Of a stretch of DNA of 54,349 nucleotides, positions 30,167 through 39,354 are shown in pieces. The notes beneath the pieces are model-generated. The model was not told the DNA's origin, did no database searches, and saw only the letters and a list, made by a program, of their open reading frames with translations. Source of the stretch: Bradyrhizobium sp. JYMT SZCCT0428 (lineage in GTDB: Bacteria > Pseudomonadota > Alphaproteobacteria > Rhizobiales > Xanthobacteraceae); assembly GCF_018131075.1 (NCBI RefSeq), contig NZ_JAFCLS010000052.1, forward strand, positions 1 to 54,349, given 5' to 3'. The translations under genes were made by a program, and so were the position numbers. Within the stretch, counting starts at the first letter, position 1; each line of letters begins with the position of its first letter.

Positions 30167-32977
30167 TCAAACGCCTCTCATGCTCAGCTTCTTATCGGAA
30201 GTGTTCCGACTTGTGCTCGTTTCCTGATTGTGGTCGCTCTCTAATCCAAACGGAATGGAAAACGAAAATGAAACGCCATGAGTTTCGTTCGGTGTTACCC
30301 AAAGACGGCCGCGATGATTTTCGACAATGGAGCGGCTAACCGACAAGCCGATCCCCATGCCGCCAGCCTTGGTCGTGTAAAAAGCATCGAACAGGCGGTT
30401 GGTATCCTGAAGATTGAATCCAACTCCTGCGTCTTGCACAGTCACACGAACCTGATCATCAGGCTCTCGCTCGGTTCTGACGACCAGCTTCCTCGGACGA
30501 TCTTCAACATCTCTCATCGCGTCTGACGCGTTTCGGATCAGATTCAGGATAACCTGCTGCAGCTGAACTCGATCGCCCATGACAAGCGGGAGCTCATCCG
30601 CAAATTCGGTCTGAATGTGGACACGATCTCTTTGAAGTTCGCCCAACAACAGAGCAATCACCTCCTGCGCAGCTTCACTCACGTCAACCGATTCGAATAC
30701 AAACTTCCTCTTGCCAAAGAGCGCACGCAACCGAACGATGACATCGGATGCGCGGTTGCCGTCCCGAATCGTGCGCCGCGCGGTTTCGCGCGCTCCTTCG
30801 ACATTGGGTGGCTCGGCGGCCAGCATCCGAAGGCAGGTACTGGCATTGGTGAGGATGCCCGACAGAGGCTGGTTGACCTCATGCGCAATCGACGCCGTCA
30901 ATGCACCAAGGCTTGCGACCCTCACGACGTGTGCCAGCTCTGATCTGACTTCGCCGAGCGCCATTTCCGCGAGGTGGCGCTTCGTAATGTCCTGGACAGC
31001 ACCAATGTACTCCAGCTGATCATGTTGGTTTCGGGTCGCGTGAGCGACGAGGTGCAGATACTTTACCGAATGGTCCGGCATCTGGAGTCTGTGTTCGTAT
31101 TCGAAACCGTCAGCTGCACTTTTCGCCCGGGCCATCATGTCGCGCAGCAAGTGCATGTCATCCGGGTGAACGCGAGTGGCAATCAGTTCGACCGTTACGG
31201 GAATCGCCTGATCAAACTCGAAGATGCGATAGACCTGATCAGACCACATGATGTCGCCAGTCGCCAAACACCATGAGAAGCTACCCGTACGACTGAGGCG
31301 TTGCCCTTCGCCGAGAAATGCCTCGCTTTGCCGTAGTTCTTCTTCCCATTGTTTTCGTTCCATAATGTCGCGCAGGTAGCCTGTGAACGATGGCGGCCCG
31401 TCCAGCGGAATACGAGAGATCGTCAACTCGACCGGAAACTCGCTTCCATCAGCGCGCACCGCGACCGTCTCAAGGCGCTTTCCGATCAGCCTGGACTCAC
31501 CTGTCGCCAAATGACGGGCTAGTCCCAGCTGGTGCTTCTCCCGCATTGAGGGAGGGACGATCACTTCGGCCAATTGCTTGCCAACGACAGCATTTCTTCG
31601 ATAGCCAAAAGTCCGTTCCGCGGCTGGGTTGAACTCGGTAATGGATCCCTCATGATCGATTGTAATGATGCAGTCGATCGCTGAATTGAGGATCGCCGTC
31701 TTCCGTGCCTCACTTCGCTTCAGCGCCGCGTCACTCTGCGAACGTTCGATGGCGATGCTGGCGATGTGCGTAAATCGCTCAATAAGTGACTGATGTTCCA
31801 CCGTAGGTGATCGCGGCTCGCGATAATAGAGCGCAAAGGTCCCCAGAGTCTTTCCGGTCAAGGACACGATCGGCGTCGACCAACACGAGATCAGACCGTG
31901 GCGTTTCGCGAGATCGCGCCATCCATCGCGCCAGCGGGTGTCGGTCGCAACGTCCGACATGATTACCTGTATCTTTTCTCGCGCGGCCGTTACGCATGGG
32001 CCGCCCCTGTCCTGCAATGACCAGCCGCGCGCTGCCTCGTTGAATTCGGTCGCGAGGCTCGGCGCTATCGCTTCCGCGAACTTGTTACCAGTGGTATCGA
32101 CCAACAGGATACTGCAGTAGCAATCATCCATGGTGTCTTCGGCCAACTGGCAGAGCACTTCGAGTATCTCCGACAATGATTGGCGTCCTGCCACCATCTC
32201 AAGGAGCCGCTTCTCGCTGGCTAGCAGCGCCTCAGCTCGCTTTCGGTCATCTATGTCGGTTTGCAACACATACCAACGAACGATCTGACCGCGCGCATCC
32301 CTCAGAGGCAATCCGCGCACATGGAACCACCGATAGACGCCGTCCACCCGTCGTATTCGGTGTTCGATTTCATAAGTTTCCCCGGTGGCTATCGCGCGTT
32401 CCCAGGCGCTTGTCACAAAGCGCAGATCGTCCTGATGAACCAGATCACTCGTTTTCCATCCATTCAGTGTTTGGGGCGTTGCATCTGCACCGACGTATTC
32501 CAGATAATGGCGGTTGACATCCTCTATCTCGCCAACCGGTGTCAGGAACGTCATCAAGGCGGGGATTGTGTCGGTGACATTGCGGTGTTGCTCATGGCGC
32601 GGTCCCAAGAGCACTGCTGATTGTCTTTGGTATTCAATATCGAAGCCTAATCCGCACCATTTGGTTACCGATCCAAACGCATCGACCACGGCACGCATTC
32701 GGAAGACGAACCAGCGATACTCCCCATCACGGCTACGGAGCCGCGCTTCCATTGCCCTCGGTTCGGCAACCGACAGGCCGGGCTTCCACCACGCGATCAG
32801 TTTGGGCACATCTTCGGGGTGGCATGCCGCGCACCACCCCGTTCTGAGCAGATCATCAATGCTGAGTCCTGTGAACTCGCGCCAAGACTCGCTGAGGAAA
32901 TCAACGCGGCCGTCAGGCAGCGTCGTCCACACCAATCCAGGAAGCGTGTGAAGAGCGGAACCAAGATCGTCTTTCAT
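30167..32977 (-). CDS. Multi-PAS/GAF sensor histidine kinase (FixL-like transmitter)
   Basis: A soluble kinase of about 936 residues. In order it has PAS at about 10-115, PAS 135-245, GAF 260-415, PAS 425-545 (ILNSAIDCIITIDHEGSITEFNPAAERTFGYRR split across the core), PAS 555-680, HisKA with His699 in ASIAHEVNQPLSG, and HATPase 800-915 (LNLIRNASDAM, GMGIGLSVSRSIVE). The HEVNQPL motif is that of the FixL/DctB group. I start at ATG 32977 (AAAGGG 6 nt before) rather than 50 codons upstream. No receiver is attached; the response regulators at 28767 and 29176 are likely partners. Its 3' half is duplicated at 40334-41802. Confidence 0.92.
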   Translation of the reverse strand: MKDDLGSALHTLPGLVWTTLPDGRVDFLSESWREFTGLSIDDLLRTGWCAACHPEDVPKLIAWWKPGLSVAEPRAMEARLRSRDGEYRWFVFRMRAVVDAFGSVTKWCGLGFDIEYQRQSAVLLGPRHEQHRNVTDTIPALMTFLTPVGEIEDVNRHYLEYVGADATPQTLNGWKTSDLVHQDDLRFVTSAWERAIATGETYEIEHRIRRVDGVYRWFHVRGLPLRDARGQIVRWYVLQTDIDDRKRAEALLASEKRLLEMVAGRQSLSEILEVLCQLAEDTMDDCYCSILLVDTTGNKFAEAIAPSLATEFNEAARGWSLQDRGGPCVTAAREKIQVIMSDVATDTRWRDGWRDLAKRHGLISCWSTPIVSLTGKTLGTFALYYREPRSPTVEHQSLIERFTHIASIAIERSQSDAALKRSEARKTAILNSAIDCIITIDHEGSITEFNPAAERTFGYRRNAVVGKQLAEVIVPPSMREKHQLGLARHLATGESRLIGKRLETVAVRADGSEFPVELTISRIPLDGPPSFTGYLRDIMERKQWEEELRQSEAFLGEGQRLSRTGSFSWCLATGDIMWSDQVYRIFEFDQAIPVTVELIATRVHPDDMHLLRDMMARAKSAADGFEYEHRLQMPDHSVKYLHLVAHATRNQHDQLEYIGAVQDITKRHLAEMALGEVRSELAHVVRVASLGALTASIAHEVNQPLSGILTNASTCLRMLAAEPPNVEGARETARRTIRDGNRASDVIVRLRALFGKRKFVFESVDVSEAAQEVIALLLGELQRDRVHIQTEFADELPLVMGDRVQLQQVILNLIRNASDAMRDVEDRPRKLVVRTEREPDDQVRVTVQDAGVGFNLQDTNRLFDAFYTTKAGGMGIGLSVSRSIVENHRGRLWVTPNETHGVSFSFSIPFGLESDHNQETSTSRNTSDKKLSMRGV
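30252..31720. repeat. Direct duplication, copy 1 (PAS-PAS-HisKA-HATPase module)
   Basis: About 1.47 kb encoding the last two PAS domains and the transmitter of the PAS/GAF kinase. It aligns without net gaps to 40334-41802, the same orientation, at a constant offset of 10,082 bp at both ends. The match fades at 31720 just upstream of the third PAS domain and about 28 codons before the stop. Confidence 0.85.
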
Positions 32978-33027
32978 TTCGACCCTTTCTCGACGGTCGC
33001 CATGATAGTGTTCTAAATTGCGAAAAG

Positions 33028-33053
33028 AGGTCGATGATACCTTGGTGTCGGTT
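33028..33053 (+). promoter_or_regulatory. 26-bp three-half-site element, copy C
   Basis: Blocks AGGTCGAT, GATACC, TTGGTGTCGGTT. The inner dyad GATACC-TT-GGTGTC is strong. It lies 50 bp upstream of the PAS/GAF kinase start, in the 416-bp divergent gap shared with the GMC oxidoreductase. No other gene is seen in that gap. Confidence 0.75.
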
Positions 33054-33393
33054 GAGCAGTTGACATTCTGCCAGTACTCCGCCCAACGACCGAGCCACAA
33101 CCGATTTTCAACTGGTGCATCCAGCACTTATGGGTTCAGCGGCGGACGCTCGTTGATGAACACGAGCGGGATATCGCCTATCCCGAATCACCAGATGCAA
33201 ACCCCACAACACCTAGGTGCAATGGATTCACGTTCGATCCCGCGCAATGACAGGTCAGCAATTAGGTGCTGCCGTTTCATGCGAGGCGGTTTCGCAACGG
33301 CATCGAAGCTCGGCAGTCCCAAGCAGCGGTTGTGCGCGTGGGGACAGCCGATCTCTGATTGAAGAACGCATCTTATCTCGACGGGAGCGCGCC

Positions 33394-34998
33394 ATGGACC
33401 ATTGTGAATTTGACTACGTCGTCGTTGGCGCCGGTTCGGCCGGGTGCGTATTGGCCTCTCGCTTGACGGAGGATCCAAACGTTACGGTCTGCCTGTTGGA
33501 AGCCGGCGGGCGGGATTCCAGCGTCTTGATTCATGCGCCGGCTGGCTTCGTCGCGATGGTGCCAACCAAAATCAATAACTATGCATATCAGACGGTACCT
33601 CAGCCCGGCCTGAATGGCCGCCGCGGATATCAACCGCGCGGCAGAACCCTTGGAGGCTCGAGCTCGATCAATGCGATGTTCTATGTGCGAGGAAACAGGT
33701 GGGATTACGACCACTGGGCATCGCTTGGCAATCCGGGCTGGTCTTATGACGACGTATTGCCGCTGTTCAAGCGCGCTGAAAACAACGAAGAAATCAAAGA
33801 TGACTTCCACGGACAGGGCGGTCCACTGAACGTTACCTATCCGCGACACCAGAGTCCGCTCACCAACCTGTTTCTAGAGGCCGCTGCCCTGCACCAGATT
33901 CGACCAAACCCCGATTACAATGGAGCCGAACAAGAGGGCGCCTTCAAATATCAGGTCACTCACAAGGGCGGCGAGCGCTGGAGCGCTGCCAAGGCGTACA
34001 TAACCCCAAACCTCTCGCGAAAAAATCTCAGGGTTTTGACCCACGCCGTCTCGGCGAAGATATTGCTTGAAAATCGCCGCGCACGTGGCGTGATGTACTA
34101 CCAAGGAGGCGGATTGAAGGAAGCGCGAGCGCGACGAGAAGTGATCCTGGCGGGCGGGACGTTTGGCTCACCGCAGCTACTGCAGCTTTCCGGCATTGGG
34201 CCCGGCGAAGAACTGAAAAAGCTCGACATTCCAGTCGAGAATGACGTGCCTGGCGTCGGCAAGAACCTACAGGACCATATTGACTACGTTCAATCGTGGC
34301 GCGTGCCGAACGATACTGAGACAGTTGGCGTTTCGTTCCGAGGCGGGTTGAAGCTGGCACGCGCGATCTTCGAATGGCGCAAGGCGCGCACAGGCCTCGT
34401 GACGACGACCTATGGCACTTCCGGCGCATTCATCCGTTCGTCGCCCGACGCCCCGGCTCCCGATCTGCAGTTGATTTTCGTCATTGCGATAGTTGACGAT
34501 CACGGACGCAAACTCCACATGGGTCATGGCATCTCCTGCCATGTGGACGTCTTGCGCCCGTACAGTCGGGGCACCGTTGGACTTGACAGCACCGACCCGC
34601 GCGATGCTCCTCGAATTGATCCCAAATTCCTTTCAGATGAGCGCGATCTGAAACTGCTGGTCAAGGGAGCCCAGATCCAGCAACGCATCATCGAATCCCG
34701 ACCTTTCGATCGGCTCCGTGGCAAGATGCTGTACCCGACGCGATCCAACGATCCCGCCGGCTTGGAGAAGGATATTCGCTGCCGCGCTGACACGCAGTAT
34801 CACCCGATCGGCACCTGTAAAATGGGCCCGGACAGCGATTCGACGGCCGTAGTGGATGCAACGCTGCGCGTGCGGGGGGTTGGCGCGTTGCGCGTGGTTG
34901 ACGCGTCGATCATGCCAACCATAGTCGGCGGCAACACCAATGCCGCGACAATCATGATTGCCGAAAAGGCCGCCGACTTGATCCGAGAAAGCACCTGA
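33394..34998 (+). CDS. GMC-family FAD oxidoreductase (choline/alcohol dehydrogenase-like)
   Basis: A flavoenzyme of 534 residues. The FAD fold is at the N-terminus (YVVVGAGSAGCVLASRL), the GMC signatures are GRTLGGSSSINAMFYVRG and GTFGSPQLLQLSGIG, and the C-terminus carries the active-site YHPIGTCKMG and GGNTNAATIMIAEKAADL. It oxidises a primary alcohol, the electron acceptor being either O2 or a quinone. The start is ATG 33394 (MDHCEFDYVVVG). It diverges from the PAS/GAF kinase across copy C of the 26-bp element, so both may be controlled together. Confidence 0.94.
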   Translation: MDHCEFDYVVVGAGSAGCVLASRLTEDPNVTVCLLEAGGRDSSVLIHAPAGFVAMVPTKINNYAYQTVPQPGLNGRRGYQPRGRTLGGSSSINAMFYVRGNRWDYDHWASLGNPGWSYDDVLPLFKRAENNEEIKDDFHGQGGPLNVTYPRHQSPLTNLFLEAAALHQIRPNPDYNGAEQEGAFKYQVTHKGGERWSAAKAYITPNLSRKNLRVLTHAVSAKILLENRRARGVMYYQGGGLKEARARREVILAGGTFGSPQLLQLSGIGPGEELKKLDIPVENDVPGVGKNLQDHIDYVQSWRVPNDTETVGVSFRGGLKLARAIFEWRKARTGLVTTTYGTSGAFIRSSPDAPAPDLQLIFVIAIVDDHGRKLHMGHGISCHVDVLRPYSRGTVGLDSTDPRDAPRIDPKFLSDERDLKLLVKGAQIQQRIIESRPFDRLRGKMLYPTRSNDPAGLEKDIRCRADTQYHPIGTCKMGPDSDSTAVVDATLRVRGVGALRVVDASIMPTIVGGNTNAATIMIAEKAADLIREST

Positions 34999-35159
34999 TT
35001 TCGCTAGAACTTCATAGCGCGAACACGGAAACGGACCCCGACTTCATACGCGACTATCGCGAAAAGCTGTTGTGACTCCCTTGGACCGTCTTCCTTGAAC
35101 AATGCATGCCAGCTTTCCCGTTCACAGAAACAAGAAGGGTGGCAATCGCGCCGCTCTGG

Positions 35160-36338
35160 TCATCTACCGCGGGGTGCGCAGTCGGGTGAACCTTGCGGAC
35201 CGTAAATGACGTTACTCAAGCGGTTCGTAAGGTTATGAAAGCGTTGGTGAAGCCAGCCACCACTGTCACTCGCCCGCTCGTCGCGGATCGTCACCGTAAC
35301 AGTCATTCCCGAAACGAGCGGAACCCCGGCCGGTACATTGGTGATCTTGAAGCGCACAGGCAGTCGTTGCGCCAGCCGCACCCAGGTGTAGACCGGATCA
35401 ACGCTGGGCAGCCCTTGAGTGCTCGGTGCGGCGTTGGAGACGCTGATGCCACGGGTCACACTCTCGACCAGCCCAAGGATCGGGTCGCGATATCCCATCA
35501 GTGCCGCTTCGGCACGCATGCCGACGCAGATATGAGCCATCTTGGTTTCCTCGAAGTAGCCGTCAATCCAGTAACTATCCGCATCGATGACCGAAATGTT
35601 GGTCGCGCCAGCGTGAGCATAGTCTCCGACCCGCATCAGTAGATTGGTGACATAACCATTGACGGGACTGCGCACCTGCGTCCGCTTGAGATTAATGTCG
35701 GCTTGTGCAACTTGCTGCTGGGCAGCGTCGAAGGCTGCCTGCGCCTGGTTGGCATTGCCGGCAAACACTTGCTGCTCTTCAGGTGTCGTGGCGAGGTCGG
35801 AGAGCCGCATTCGTCGTTCCGATTGGATTCGCTTGACCTGCAAATCGGTGGCTTTCTGACGCAACATCGCTTGGCTCGTGTCGAGCGCCACCTTAAAATC
35901 GAACGTATCGATCACATAGAGCACGTCACCTTCGCGAACGAACTGGTTGTCGACGACTCGGATTTCCGTAATTTGTCCCGACACCTGAGGCGCAATGCTT
36001 GCTACCTGCACGCGGATGCGGCCGTCTCGCGTCCACGGCGCGTTAACATAAATGTCCCAGATGAGGAGAGCGGTTAGCCCGGCGAACGCAAGGATGGCCG
36101 CAGTCGTCGCGTGCTTGAACACCTTCAGAGCAAAGCGAGCCATAGGGCCTGGAACCCCAGTCATCTGTCCTTTCAAAACGGACCTTTCGACGCTCAGATT
36201 TCTTTCAAGGGTAACGCCCGGCCGATCTCCGCCCAGCGCGAGGCCGCCACCACTCATAGGGCGCTCAGCCGCCGTGGCGCGGGTATCGGCGATGTTATCT
36301 TTCGTCCGGTGGTCTGTGATGGTATCGGCCAGCTGCAA
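35160..36338 (-). CDS. HlyD-family periplasmic adaptor (AaeA/EmrA-like)
   Basis: A membrane-fusion protein of up to 392 residues. One membrane helix (TTAAILAFAGLTALLIWDI) is followed by DGRIRVQVASIAPQVSGQI, a barrel-sandwich domain (VRTGD-type VREGDVLYVID), a coiled-coil hairpin with QAQAAFDAAQQQVAQADI, and VRSPVNGYV. The frame starts at a TTG at 36338; the ATG at 36164, which gives 334 residues, is equally plausible and closer to family length. It is the third gene of an efflux operon with FUSC and DUF1656 and links the inner-membrane pump to the periplasm. Confidence 0.9.
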   Translation of the reverse strand: MQLADTITDHRTKDNIADTRATAAERPMSGGGLALGGDRPGVTLERNLSVERSVLKGQMTGVPGPMARFALKVFKHATTAAILAFAGLTALLIWDIYVNAPWTRDGRIRVQVASIAPQVSGQITEIRVVDNQFVREGDVLYVIDTFDFKVALDTSQAMLRQKATDLQVKRIQSERRMRLSDLATTPEEQQVFAGNANQAQAAFDAAQQQVAQADINLKRTQVRSPVNGYVTNLLMRVGDYAHAGATNISVIDADSYWIDGYFEETKMAHICVGMRAEAALMGYRDPILGLVESVTRGISVSNAAPSTQGLPSVDPVYTWVRLAQRLPVRFKITNVPAGVPLVSGMTVTVTIRDERASDSGGWLHQRFHNLTNRLSNVIYGPQGSPDCAPRGR

Positions 36339-36350
36339 GACCTTCTCCCT

Positions 36351-36554
36351 CTAGAACACTGCAATCAAAAGCGCGAGAATCGCGACGTAGAGGCTCAACT
36401 CCGCCGCGGGCGGATTACTGAAGGCGCGTTCGAACGATACGAGGTACAGCAAGGGACGCAGCACAGCGAAGATTGCAAGGGCGGCACCTGCATAGAGGAC
36501 GAAAGGCGAGACGAGCACCCCGTCGAGGACCAATTCAGGGAAGGTACGCATCAT
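36351..36554 (-). CDS. DUF1656 small membrane protein (AaeX-like)
   Basis: A protein of about 67 residues with two hydrophobic helices, beginning MMRTFPELVLDGVLVSPFVLY and ending YVAILALLIAVF. DUF1656 proteins, including AaeX, are routinely encoded between FUSC-type pumps and their HlyD adaptors. The ATG overlaps the stop of the FUSC gene, and the adaptor follows within 12 bp, so the three are translationally linked. Its molecular role is unknown. Confidence 0.88.
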   Translation of the reverse strand: MMRTFPELVLDGVLVSPFVLYAGAALAIFAVLRPLLYLVSFERAFSNPPAAELSLYVAILALLIAVF

Positions 36555-38503
36555 GAGGCACAAGACCCATGCGGATGGACGCCGAGGGCGGCGGTGGGTT
36601 CGATCAGGGAAGCAGCCCAGATCAGATCCAGGCGGGCCGCGCGAGCGAGGGCCAGGTCATCACGACTGAACCCAGCGGTCGCGCCTGCGAGATCGTCGGC
36701 AATTCGGCGAAGGCGAAGGGGATCACAGGCAGCCAGAGCCGCATTGGTCTCGACCATCAACCGTGAGCCCGTTCGAGCAACTAGTTCGGTCAGCGTTGTC
36801 CGAACCCGGCGCACAGCCGCCGCACGTCCGAACAAATCCATAGCCTGACGGAGGTCATCCCGGTGTCCATCTGGCGAAGGTTGCAGCGCTGCGAGTTGCC
36901 TAATGCGGTCCGCGTCTCGGAACAGGGCCTCTTCATTTGGGCGCCGACAGTAGCCATCGGTAAGGAGTCCACGCATCTCTGCTTGCGCCGACATCAGGTA
37001 CCAGTGCCGCCGAAGCGCATCGGACGTTGGAAGGACAACCCGGAGAAGGACGAACAGCAGGATAACCGATGCGATCGCAATAAAGCTGGAGAACAGGTAG
37101 GGTTCGGGGTCGTAACGCTGCGGATTCGTTGGCGAGAGCATCACGGGAAAGACAACCAGCACAAGGAACGCGGTCACGGCCAGTCTCGGGTTGGGCGCCG
37201 TGCACAGGAGCGCGGTGGCAATGACGCTTGGTGCTATACCGATCGCCAAGAGAGGAAACTGGTCGACCCCGTCCAGAATAAAAAATTCGGTTACACCCGC
37301 AAGCATCACAGCGATCGGTACAGCGATAACAGCTGCTGTGGCGAAAGCGTCCGAGTTCGGAACGTTGGCACTCAGGGCAATGATCACTCCTGTCAAAGCG
37401 ATGCCTAGCGATGCGAACGGCCAGCCGCCAAGGGACAATAAGGCCGCGATCGTCAGCGCTACCAGAAACGCGCGCAGCCCGTTTCGTGCCGCCACTCGGC
37501 TCGAGCGGTAGATGGGCGCATCAAACTCAAGTGTAGGGCGCCGGCCTGCTTGGAGAGCTCCAATAGCGTCTTTAGCTCTTTGGTTCTCGACCAGCAATTC
37601 TAGAGCGTAACGGACGAAAATCGCCTCGTACGGGCCAAAGTTACCGGAATTCGCATGCTGTTGCAGGCGTCCAAGCAAAACACGGTTCTCTTCCGCCAGA
37701 CCATTGTCGAGTGCCTCCCCTAGCCCGGTTCGGAGAGATCGCAACGTCGTCGGGGGGAGTGATGCCAATGCGTCTACGGCGCTGACTACACCGACCAATG
37801 CTACGGCCGCGTTACGGGCTGCCGCGCGCCGCGCCGACCCACGACCCGATTCGATCGCAAGGGCCGAGATGTCGGGACGAAGCGCTGTGATCTCACGCAG
37901 CAGATTGGCCGACCGGATCGGGTCGGCGCTCTTGCCACCCAGGATAACAAGTGCAACGGCTATTATTCGCCGATGGATGGTTATGAGCTTGGACATTAGA
38001 CTCGCATCCAAGTTTGGAGCACCGAATACTTCGCTGATCAGAGCGAGCGCGGCGACTCCGACCACAATAGCCGCACCGCGGTTAAAGCCGGCCAGGACGA
38101 TGTTCTGAGGCGAGTCGATCTGAACCACAGCCACCAGAGCGACCGTATAACCGGATAACACGGCGCCGTAGGCCCTGCTGTCTTCCAAGAGCCCGCCAAC
38201 GTAAACGCAGAGTCCGAGCCAAGCCGCGAAGACGACCATGAACAGCTCACGCGTTTGCGCGAACAATCCAGCAATCGCAATGGACGCGATAACCCCGATG
38301 ATAGTGGCGAGGATCCGGTATAGGGCCCTCTGATACGCTTGCCCGCGTGTTTGCAACGCGAGAATGCTGACGGTAACCGCGGCAGACGACGCACTGTCGA
38401 GCTGCAGCCAGAAAGCCGCGTATAGGGCCGTCACCATGGCAGCCCAGGCCCGGAACGCAAATGCCCAGGAAGAGAGGGGAAACGCGGCTATCATACGAAA
38501 CAT
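36551..38503 (-). CDS. FUSC-family aromatic-acid efflux pump (AaeB-like)
   Basis: An inner-membrane protein of 650 residues made of two similar halves, each a cluster of hydrophobic helices followed by a cytoplasmic domain. The first half has FRAWAAMVTALYAAFWLQLD and the second WPFASLGIALTGVIIALSAN. AaeB pumps export hydroxylated aromatic acids; others in the family give fusaric-acid resistance. Together with DUF1656 and HlyD it forms a complete efflux system. A 26-bp element (copy E) lies 99 bp upstream. Confidence 0.92.
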   Translation of the reverse strand: MFRMIAAFPLSSWAFAFRAWAAMVTALYAAFWLQLDSASSAAVTVSILALQTRGQAYQRALYRILATIIGVIASIAIAGLFAQTRELFMVVFAAWLGLCVYVGGLLEDSRAYGAVLSGYTVALVAVVQIDSPQNIVLAGFNRGAAIVVGVAALALISEVFGAPNLDASLMSKLITIHRRIIAVALVILGGKSADPIRSANLLREITALRPDISALAIESGRGSARRAAARNAAVALVGVVSAVDALASLPPTTLRSLRTGLGEALDNGLAEENRVLLGRLQQHANSGNFGPYEAIFVRYALELLVENQRAKDAIGALQAGRRPTLEFDAPIYRSSRVAARNGLRAFLVALTIAALLSLGGWPFASLGIALTGVIIALSANVPNSDAFATAAVIAVPIAVMLAGVTEFFILDGVDQFPLLAIGIAPSVIATALLCTAPNPRLAVTAFLVLVVFPVMLSPTNPQRYDPEPYLFSSFIAIASVILLFVLLRVVLPTSDALRRHWYLMSAQAEMRGLLTDGYCRRPNEEALFRDADRIRQLAALQPSPDGHRDDLRQAMDLFGRAAAVRRVRTTLTELVARTGSRLMVETNAALAACDPLRLRRIADDLAGATAGFSRDDLALARAARLDLIWAASLIEPTAALGVHPHGSCAS

Positions 38504-38602
38504 GGTCAGTCCGAGCCCCTCAATCCATTCAGAATAGCTCTCGTGAGGCCGGGGAATACCGGGACCGAGAGATACAGAAGGATGTTAAGCGACGCGCGAT
38601 TC

Positions 38603-38628
38603 TATTGGACCAAGGTGTCGTCAATACT
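38603..38628 (-). promoter_or_regulatory. 26-bp three-half-site element, copy E
   Basis: On the minus strand: GTATTGAC, GACACC, TTGGTCCAATAG. It lies in the divergent gap between the FUSC operon and the DUF983 gene. Copies D and E share the same third block ending CAATAG, forming a sub-type distinct from A, B, C and F. Confidence 0.65.
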
Positions 38629-38739
38629 TCAGTGCCATCGGCCGGCTGCCCTGGAATGTGAAAAAACAGTTCTATGCAGGAAGAATAAATTCGATCAGAA
38701 GGCGAGGATATGGGTGCTGCCATTGAGGAGGGCATCGAG

Positions 38740-39354
38740 ATGACGCAAACAATCCCTGTGGCGCGGGCGACAATCAGTCCAGCGCCCGCCCGCCCTGAAG
38801 AAACCACCTCGCTTTACCAGGCGATGATGCGTGGATTTCGTTGCAGATGCCCGAACTGTGGCAAAGGTCATCTGTTCGGCAAATATCTAAAGGTTGCTGA
38901 TCAATGCGAAGAATGCGGCGAAGAATTTCATCACCACCGCGCCGATGACTTGCCAGCCTATCTCGTCATCATCGTGGTTGGCCATGTTATCGTTCCAGCC
39001 GTTCTGGCCGTCGAAGTTGCCTACTCGCCACCCTACTGGCTACACGCGCTGATCTGGCTACCACTGACCGTCGTGAGTTCGCTCGGCCTTCTGCAACCTA
39101 CGAAGGGCGCAATCGTCGGTCTGCAGTGGCAGACTGGAATGCATGGTTTCGAAGCGGCCAGGACGCGCAGGCTGGAGCAGCTTGCCATCACCGCTTCGGT
39201 AACATCCGAGCCGGCGTTGATCGGTCCAACACAGCAGGTCGTGCATTCTCGACATTGGTCGTACAACATGAAAGACGATCGCGCATTGTTCGGACTAAGC
39301 ACTGACCGAGCCCAAAACGGGGCAGAACGTATTTCCGATCGGTGTCAACCATGA
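38740..39354 (+). CDS. DUF983 zinc-ribbon membrane protein with C-terminal tail
   Basis: A protein of 204 residues. An N-terminal zinc ribbon (Cys37-x-x-Cys40 in CPNCGKGHLF, Cys56-x-x-Cys59 in CEECGEEF) is followed by two membrane helices (AYLVIIVVGHVIVPAVLAV, WLHALIWLPLTVVSSLGLL). DUF983 proteins normally end soon after MHGFEA, at about residue 140. Here some 64 more residues follow with no known motif. The stop overlaps the ATG of the next gene (ATGA), which argues that the long frame is translated. Function unknown. Confidence 0.85.
   Translation: MTQTIPVARATISPAPARPEETTSLYQAMMRGFRCRCPNCGKGHLFGKYLKVADQCEECGEEFHHHRADDLPAYLVIIVVGHVIVPAVLAVEVAYSPPYWLHALIWLPLTVVSSLGLLQPTKGAIVGLQWQTGMHGFEAARTRRLEQLAITASVTSEPALIGPTQQVVHSRHWSYNMKDDRALFGLSTDRAQNGAERISDRCQP

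Noticed and set aside
35070..35100. CCTTGGACC string resembling the centre of the 26-bp element
   Set aside because: It lies between converging genes and lacks the GTRTCG and GATACC blocks.
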